From Holosporales bacterium (GTDB lineage Bacteria; Pseudomonadota; Alphaproteobacteria; RUG11792): a stretch of DNA of 10,878 nt. Made by a program: the position numbers and the translations under genes. Each line of letters starts with the position of its first letter. The first letter of the stretch is position 1. Below, piece by piece: positions 6,309 through 10,878 of this stretch. The stretch lies in the NCBI GenBank assembly GCA_031266385.1, contig JAISBC010000011.1, positions 1 through 10,878 of the forward strand, in the 5' to 3' direction. The notes under the pieces are model-generated. The model searched no databases, had not been told where the DNA came from, and saw nothing but the letters and a program-made list of their open reading frames with translations.

Positions 6309-7418
6309 TTAGCTAAAATTCTTGATTATTTCTGCGATTCTTTTGCTTGGGATTTGTTCGGTGGAACATAGCCTGTTTCGAAGTTCCCTCAATTCACGAA
6401 GCTGAGTAGCGAAATCCGTTTCCAAGGCAGTCTGGAGGATCATGCTGGCCGTACATTCTCTCTGGATCAGCTCTGGGACTATCCGGTGATTCGAAATAAT
6501 GTTGACCAGCGAGATATATTCTGTCTTCACGAACCGTTTGACTATCTCGAATGTAATCCTATTCAACTTATAGCACACGATCATCGGGCATCCAGTGATG
6601 GCCAGTTGAAGGGTCGCCGTCCCGCTAGCAACGACTGCCAGTTTAGCCCTCCGATATAGCTCATTCTTTTCCCGTTCCTCGGATATAACTTCGATTCCAC
6701 TTCCGGCCCCCAAATACTTCCGAATAACCGGGACCAGATGAGGTAGCGTCGGGATAACGCACCTATTCGCCTCATATTTTGCGCGAAATTCCAGAAAAAT
6801 CGGCAACATCATCTTTATTTCTTGAATTCTACTCCCCGGAAGTAGTAATAACAAATCATCCTTATTTTCCTGGAATTCCTCGTGAAATTCCTCGAGCAAT
6901 GGGTGGCCGACATATTTAGTATCCAATCCATATTTCAGAAAATACTGTGGTTCAAAATCGAATAGCGTCAGTAACGTATCATATAATCTCGCTAATTTTT
7001 TGGCACGATTCGGTCTCCAGGCCCAAACACTGGGGGCCACGAGATGAATCATCTTAACCTCTGGAGATAATTTTCTGACAATTTTTGCGACCCTGAAGCA
7101 GAATCCGGGAGAATCGATGGTCAAGAACACATCCGGGCGCTTATCGACAATATCTCGGGCCGTCATGTGTATGAGCTTTCTAATCCTGAGGATATGTGGG
7201 ATAATCTCCACGATTCCGCCGACCGAAATCTCGCTGATATCGAACAGACTCAAGAGGTCTTCATCCTGCATCTTGCGGCCTCCGACTCCTGAGATCTCAC
7301 AATCTAAGGACCGCATTGCCTTCAAAATGCGTGCCCCAATCGCATCTCCAGATGGTTCTCCGGCTATGATATATATTCTTCGTTTACGATGCTTCGCCCT
7401 CATCATCAGCCTCTCCAT
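6309..7418 (-). CDS. lpxB: Lipid-A-disaccharide synthase LpxB
   Basis: LpxB joins UDP-2,3-diacylglucosamine to lipid X, making the lipid A disaccharide at the inner membrane, so this bacterium builds an LPS-type outer membrane. Motifs in order: AGEPSGD (19-25), GVGG (44-47), IDSPGF with D102 (101-106), APSVWAWRPNR (128-138), VGHPL (170-174), LLPGSR (192-197), ASGTATL (264-270) and VPELIQ (314-319). Where many homologues have glutamate after ATL, this one has Q271. Length is near the family norm. The longest start is ATG 7416-7418, but GGAGAGG (minus strand) sits just after it, six bases before the ATG at 7401-7403 (residue 6), which I favour. Either start lies inside the end of gyrA (stop 7384-7386). 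Being coupled to gyrA rather than to lpxA/lpxD/fabZ is uncommon. Confidence 0.95.
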   Translation of the reverse strand: MERLMMRAKHRKRRIYIIAGEPSGDAIGARILKAMRSLDCEISGVGGRKMQDEDLLSLFDISEISVGGIVEIIPHILRIRKLIHMTARDIVDKRPDVFLTIDSPGFCFRVAKIVRKLSPEVKMIHLVAPSVWAWRPNRAKKLARLYDTLLTLFDFEPQYFLKYGLDTKYVGHPLLEEFHEEFQENKDDLLLLLPGSRIQEIKMMLPIFLEFRAKYEANRCVIPTLPHLVPVIRKYLGAGSGIEVISEEREKNELYRRAKLAVVASGTATLQLAITGCPMIVCYKLNRITFEIVKRFVKTEYISLVNIISNHRIVPELIQRECTASMILQTALETDFATQLRELRELRNRLCSTEQIPSKRIAEIIKNFS

Positions 7419-10038
7419 TCGTTTCGTTGACCGTCGAAACTGATGTAATAACCTCTCCCTCGTTTAGGCGCAGAATGATGACTCCCTGGGCAACGCGACG
7501 GGTAATCCTTATATCCTGGACGCCACATCTCATGATCCTCCCGAGATTCGTTATCAGCATGATATGGGTATCGAGTGAAACGGAAAATGATGCTACTACC
7601 TTACCATTTTTCTCGCTGATGGCTATGTTCGTGAATCCCTGAGTTCCTCGACTCGTCGATCTGTATTCATAAAATGACGATACCTTTCCGAATCCATTTT
7701 CGGTGACTGTCAATATGAATTTCTCATTTCTCGCGAGGGTCGTCATCCTATCCTCGATCAGGGACCCAGTGATTTTGGTCACAGATTTCCGAAGATCGCC
7801 GGCGTTCTTCAGGTATGTCTCCCTCTCATCTATGTTTTCTACATCCCATTTATCGAGGATCGCCATCGAGATTACTTCATCTCCATTCTTGAGTTTTATT
7901 CCACGAACGCCATTCGATGCCCTGCCCACGAAAATCCTGACATCATTGACGGAGAAGCGGTTACAAACTCCGCATCTCGTCGAAATGAAGATATCATCAT
8001 CCTGCCCGGCGAGGGCTACATTAATCAATTTCTCTCCATCATCGAGATTTATGGCTTTCTTCCCATTAGATTGAATACTCGCGAAATCCTCGAACTTATT
8101 TCGCCGAATATTCCCGAATGAAGTCGAGAATATTAGGGTCTTAGACTCAAGATCTTCATCCTTCTTTACGACCAAAATCGTCGAAATTGCTTCATTTTCT
8201 TCGACGGGGAGGAGATTAACCAAGGCCCTCCCTTTGGACGTCGGAAGTCCGATCGGGAGTCTATAGATCTTCATTTTGTAAACTTTCCCGATCGATGAGA
8301 AGAATAATATTTCATCGTGAGTATTGGCGATGATAAGATCCTTGACGGTATCCTCATCTTTAATTCCCATCCCGCTCCTGCCTCGTCCACCGCGTTTCTG
8401 GGCCCTATACGTGGATAACGGAACTCGTTTAACGTATCCTTCCAGGGTATATGTAACGACCATATCTTCCCTTTGGATCAGATCTTCATCCTCGAATATT
8501 TCGAAGGTCTGTTCGATCTTCGTCAGTCTCGGAGTATTAAACTTTCTTTTGACCTCATGGAGCTCATCCTTGATGATATCGATGATTTTTTGTTTTGATC
8601 CCAAGATTGAAAGAAGATCTTCAATCTGTGCCACGACATCATCCAGATCGCTCTTAATTTTATCGCGCTCTAACCCGGTCAGCCTGTGTAATCTCAGGTC
8701 TAGGATGGCATTCGTCTGCGCCTCTGATAATTGATAACGATCGGCATTTTCCTGCTTCCCATCGACTAGCTCTAGCAGCGGCAAAATCTCCCGAGCATCG
8801 AAAACCTCGACCATCAGCTTTTCTCTGGCCTCCTGCCTATCGATCGCCGCCCTAATCAGCTCGATGACTCTGTCGATATTCGTAATGGCGAGGGCAAATC
8901 CCAGTAAAACGTGAGCCTTTTCCCTCGATTTTTTTAGGTTAAATTTGCTACGTCTTACGATGACTTCCTGTCTAAATTCAACGAAGTTATCGATGATTCC
9001 CCTGAGAGAAAGCCTCAGTGGTCTATTCTTGACGAGGGCCAACATGTTGTATCCGTAACTCGTCTGCATCGGAGTAAATTTAAAGAGTTGATTTAAAATG
9101 ACTTCCCCGATGGCATCCTTTTTGAGTTCTATGACGATTCTTACGCCATCTTTATTCGATTCATCCCTGATATCACTAATTCCTTCGATCGTTTTATCTT
9201 TTACCAGATCGGCGATCTTTTCCACCAATTTCGCCTTATTAATCTGATACGGAATTTCGTGGACGATTATTGATTCTCTTCCGTTGGAGCTTGAGATACT
9301 CGTCTTCGAACGAACGACGACGGATCCCCTGCCGGTATTAAAGGCCGACCTTATTCCTGAGCTCCCCATGACGATACCTCCCGTCGGGAAATCCGGCCCG
9401 GGAAGATAGTTCTGCATCAACTCATCGGTCGTAATATCCGGATTATCGATGATGGCACAACATGCATCGATGACTTCCCCGAGGTTATGGGTCGGGATAT
9501 AAGTGGCCATTCCGACGGCGATTCCTCCGGCCCCATTGATTAATAGGTTCGGAAATTTGGCCGGTAAAACGGTAGGTTCTTCGACGGTATTATCATAGTT
9601 CGGCCTAAAATTGACGGTGTCATCATCTATGTCGGCGACCAATTCGTGGGCGATCTCGGACATTCTGGCCTCGGTATAACGGGCGGCCGCCGCCGAATCT
9701 CCATCCATTGATCCGAAATTTCCTTGACCATCGACGAGGGGGACTCTTAAACTAAAATCCTGGGCCAATCGAACCATCGTCGCATAGACCGCGGCATCCC
9801 CGTGAGGATGATACTTTCCGAGCACCTCACCGACGACTCTCATCGATTTTCTGTATGGTTTGTTATGGTGATTCCCGGTTTCATTCATGGCATATAGAAT
9901 GCGTCGATGTACGGGTTTTAATCCGTCTCGAACATCGGGGAGGGCACGAGATACGATAACGCTCATCGCGTAATCAAGATACGATCTTTTCATTTCATCT
10001 TCGATCTGGATTACGGCGACGCCATCTCTTTTTCCCAT
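7384..10038 (-). CDS. gyrA: DNA gyrase subunit A
   Basis: With GyrB, this subunit cuts and passes DNA to introduce negative supercoils. It is 884 residues, full length. The winged-helix cleavage domain carries the catalytic tyrosine Y121 in AAAARYTEARMS. The quinolone pocket is KYHPHGDAAVYATMVR (75-90), with alanine at residues 82 and 86, equivalent to E. coli Ser83 and Asp87. The coiled-coil and tower regions follow (about 340-500). The C-terminal wrapping domain begins near 520 with the GyrA box QKRGGRG (547-553), which separates it from ParC. The ATG at 10036-10038 has GAGAG eight bases upstream. It has an extended -10 promoter about 50 bases upstream, and its last codons overlap lpxB. Thr codons in residues 1-204 are ACC, ACG or ACT, never ACA. 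Confidence 0.98.
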   Translation of the reverse strand: MGKRDGVAVIQIEDEMKRSYLDYAMSVIVSRALPDVRDGLKPVHRRILYAMNETGNHHNKPYRKSMRVVGEVLGKYHPHGDAAVYATMVRLAQDFSLRVPLVDGQGNFGSMDGDSAAAARYTEARMSEIAHELVADIDDDTVNFRPNYDNTVEEPTVLPAKFPNLLINGAGGIAVGMATYIPTHNLGEVIDACCAIIDNPDITTDELMQNYLPGPDFPTGGIVMGSSGIRSAFNTGRGSVVVRSKTSISSSNGRESIIVHEIPYQINKAKLVEKIADLVKDKTIEGISDIRDESNKDGVRIVIELKKDAIGEVILNQLFKFTPMQTSYGYNMLALVKNRPLRLSLRGIIDNFVEFRQEVIVRRSKFNLKKSREKAHVLLGFALAITNIDRVIELIRAAIDRQEAREKLMVEVFDAREILPLLELVDGKQENADRYQLSEAQTNAILDLRLHRLTGLERDKIKSDLDDVVAQIEDLLSILGSKQKIIDIIKDELHEVKRKFNTPRLTKIEQTFEIFEDEDLIQREDMVVTYTLEGYVKRVPLSTYRAQKRGGRGRSGMGIKDEDTVKDLIIANTHDEILFFSSIGKVYKMKIYRLPIGLPTSKGRALVNLLPVEENEAISTILVVKKDEDLESKTLIFSTSFGNIRRNKFEDFASIQSNGKKAINLDDGEKLINVALAGQDDDIFISTRCGVCNRFSVNDVRIFVGRASNGVRGIKLKNGDEVISMAILDKWDVENIDERETYLKNAGDLRKSVTKITGSLIEDRMTTLARNEKFILTVTENGFGKVSSFYEYRSTSRGTQGFTNIAISEKNGKVVASFSVSLDTHIMLITNLGRIMRCGVQDIRITRRVAQGVIILRLNEGEVITSVSTVNETNGEADDEGEAS

Positions 10039-10044
10039 GAAATT

Positions 10045-10138
10045 AGCTCTCGATTCACAAAATTACTACGACTATCACGCGCCCCGGATTATAGCAGAAA
10101 ATGTCGATTTTGTGTGAGTCAACAAATAATAGAGAGCT
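10045..10138. repeat. Interrupted inverted repeat spanning the gyrA promoter
   Basis: AGCTCTC (10045-10051) matches the reverse complement of GAGAGCT (10132-10138). Just inside, TCACAAAAT (10055-10063) matches the reverse complement of ATTTTGTGTGA (10107-10117) except for one extra CA/TG step. The -10 box lies between the arms, so only one arm would be in an RNA starting there. It could be a binding site, or a cruciform-prone region that responds to supercoiling, or chance in AT-rich DNA. Confidence 0.35.
10088..10096 (-). promoter_or_regulatory. Extended -10 promoter of gyrA
   Basis: On the minus strand this reads TGCTATAAT, a perfect -10 hexamer with the TG of an extended -10 element, about 50 bases before the gyrA ATG. 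A TTGACT at 10117-10122 resembles a -35 but is 23 bases away, too far for the usual 16-18. Extended -10 promoters need little -35 contact, so the box may work alone. A GC-rich segment (10079-10087) directly follows at the expected start site, resembling the discriminator of growth-regulated promoters. Confidence 0.6.
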
Positions 10139-10167
10139 GATTTTTTAGGTGGAAAGTCTCCTAGGGG

Positions 10168-10190
10168 AAAAAAAAGATCACATACCGTGA
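10168..10190 (-). terminator. Weak terminator-like end of the 10178-10825 gene
   Basis: The last codons and stop of the unknown membrane-protein gene can form a short stem (TCAC/GTGA around five bases) followed directly by eight T on the minus strand (10168-10175). The stem is only four to six pairs, so termination would be inefficient. It is the only hairpin-plus-T-run arrangement seen in the window. Confidence 0.3.
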
Positions 10191-10825
10191 ACCTTAAAAA
10201 CTGCCCTCTTATTGGTGAATTTATGATACAATGCGGTACCGATCACTCCCAGGGAAAGGAAAGCCCCAGCAATCACAGAATTAACCCATTGAGATTGGGT
10301 ACAAGAGGAAGGGGTATCCACCTCATCTTCTTCCTCGTTAAACACAGGAAACCCTAATTTCAACGCCTCATCCCAATAGCCACCATAGAACTCATGCAGA
10401 CAACCCCAAGTCTCACCGGCCGCGTACAAGATCCGATGAGGTCTGCCAACCAATCTAGCGGAAGCGATGGCCAACTGAATAGCTCCAGTATAAGAGCCAT
10501 TAAAAACATTAGTTTTGTCCGCATCCAAGCACTCGGCAGGTGCCCCGAGGATATCAGGAAAAATAAACAAATGTGTAAGAGAATCAATTGCAAAATGTAT
10601 AGGGCCTGGATCCCCCCGCTTTGCGGCCTCACGGCCAAGATTGGCGGCAGCCGTATCAGTTAGTCCAAAATAGGAGAGCTGCAACAAAGGACCATTAAAC
10701 CACGTGTCTCCAGCTCTAACCATCCCTATAGTTAGATACAGCAGCCAGGCAGCCCCCCCCCCCCAGAGCCTTGTGAGGCCTGGTTTTCCAACGTTCTTGG
10801 TAGCAAATTTGTTAAATATTTTCAT
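10178..10825 (-). CDS. Unknown membrane-anchored protein with a poly-G tract in its signal sequence
   Basis: I do not recognise this 215-residue protein. A basic N-terminus (MKIFNKFATKNVGKPGLTR) leads into a hydrophobic segment WGGGAAWLLYLTIGM (21-35) ending near VRA (36-38), as in a signal peptide or signal anchor. Residues 39-180 should face outward; they contain three cysteines (C99, C142, C175) and an acidic patch EEEDEVD (164-170). A second membrane segment at about 181-199 is followed by a basic tail (HKFTNKR), giving a type I topology. Residues 22-24 are encoded by part of a run of 12 G. With 11 or 13 G the frame hits a stop within about 20 codons, so the present sequence is in the ON state. 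Codon choice (TTG leucine, GCT alanine, GTT valine) differs from gyrA beside it. The ATG at 10823-10825 has GGTGG about 12 bases upstream. Surface or host-interaction function is inference. Confidence 0.75.
   Translation of the reverse strand: MKIFNKFATKNVGKPGLTRLWGGGAAWLLYLTIGMVRAGDTWFNGPLLQLSYFGLTDTAAANLGREAAKRGDPGPIHFAIDSLTHLFIFPDILGAPAECLDADKTNVFNGSYTGAIQLAIASARLVGRPHRILYAAGETWGCLHEFYGGYWDEALKLGFPVFNEEEDEVDTPSSCTQSQWVNSVIAGAFLSLGVIGTALYHKFTNKRAVFKVHGM
10753..10764. repeat. Homopolymer of 12 C (12 G in the coding strand)
   Basis: Twelve consecutive C on the plus strand are the longest homopolymer in the window. They read as part of W21, three glycines and the first base of A25 in the 10178-10825 gene. 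Tracts of this length slip readily during replication, and here any change that is not a multiple of three breaks the frame. Confidence 0.95.
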
Positions 10826-10878
10826 AAAAATACATCCACCACCAATATTTCTATAATCATCATAACTAATAATTATTT
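10826..10878 (-). promoter_or_regulatory. Upstream region of the poly-G gene
   Basis: This AT-rich stretch contains TATGAT (10859-10864, minus strand), five of six matches to a -10 box, about 35 bases before the ATG, and GGTGGTGGA as the likely ribosome-binding region. Any -35 element would fall at or beyond the window edge, so the promoter call is tentative. Confidence 0.3.

Noticed and set aside
10088..10122. TTGACT plus TATAAT as a full sigma-70 promoter for gyrA
   Set aside because: The spacer is 23 bases, far from 16-18; the extended -10 alone is the better reading.
10360..10638. 92-codon hydrophobic minus-strand ORF inside the 10178-10825 gene
   Set aside because: It lies in another frame of the longer gene, with no sensible ribosome-binding site, and the main frame has coherent topology.
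536..10825. Both unknown secreted/membrane genes encode exactly 215 residues, hinting at a pair or duplication
   Set aside because: Their sequences share no visible similarity, repeats or cysteine pattern; the equal length appears to be coincidence.

Overview
The window looks like part of an alphaproteobacterial genome, probably from a host-associated lineage. The best lineage marker is a CckA-type hybrid histidine kinase, the top of the alphaproteobacterial CckA-ChpT-CtrA phosphorelay. A decayed IS630-type transposase and two unrecognised secreted or membrane proteins of different codon style point to a symbiont or parasite of the Holosporales/Rickettsiales kind. That placement is inference. 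Every convincing gene is on the minus strand, so transcription runs from high to low coordinates.

Layout in transcription order. (1) 10178-10825 is a 215-residue unknown protein with a signal-like N-terminus and a C-terminal membrane anchor. A run of 12 G inside its signal sequence keeps the frame open only at this length, as in phase-variable contingency loci. (2) 10039-10177 holds the gyrA leader and an extended -10 promoter. (3) gyrA (7384-10038) overlaps lpxB (6309-7418), which makes the lipid A disaccharide, so the two are probably co-translated. (4) 5933-6308 is the longest gene-free stretch and contains small hairpins next to greA. (5) greA (5459-5932), an MFS transporter (4200-5441), cckA (1714-4125) and a DUF167/YggU gene (1389-1724) follow closely, with cckA and DUF167 overlapping. 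(6) 1184-1388 contains two perfect inverted repeats framing a possible 25-codon ORF. (7) 536-1183 encodes an unknown secreted protein with a proline-rich tandem repeat. (8) 1 to about 375 is the 5' part of a frameshifted IS630-type transposase.

The 1389-10038 block is core: topology, lipid A synthesis, transcript rescue, cell-cycle signalling. The two unknown genes on either side differ in codon choice (for example, threonine ACA is frequent in the 536-1183 gene but absent from the first 204 codons of gyrA), so they look like accessory, probably acquired, host-interaction genes. The most notable observation is the poly-G tract in the 10178-10825 gene. No tRNA, rRNA, CRISPR array or convincing classical terminator was found.
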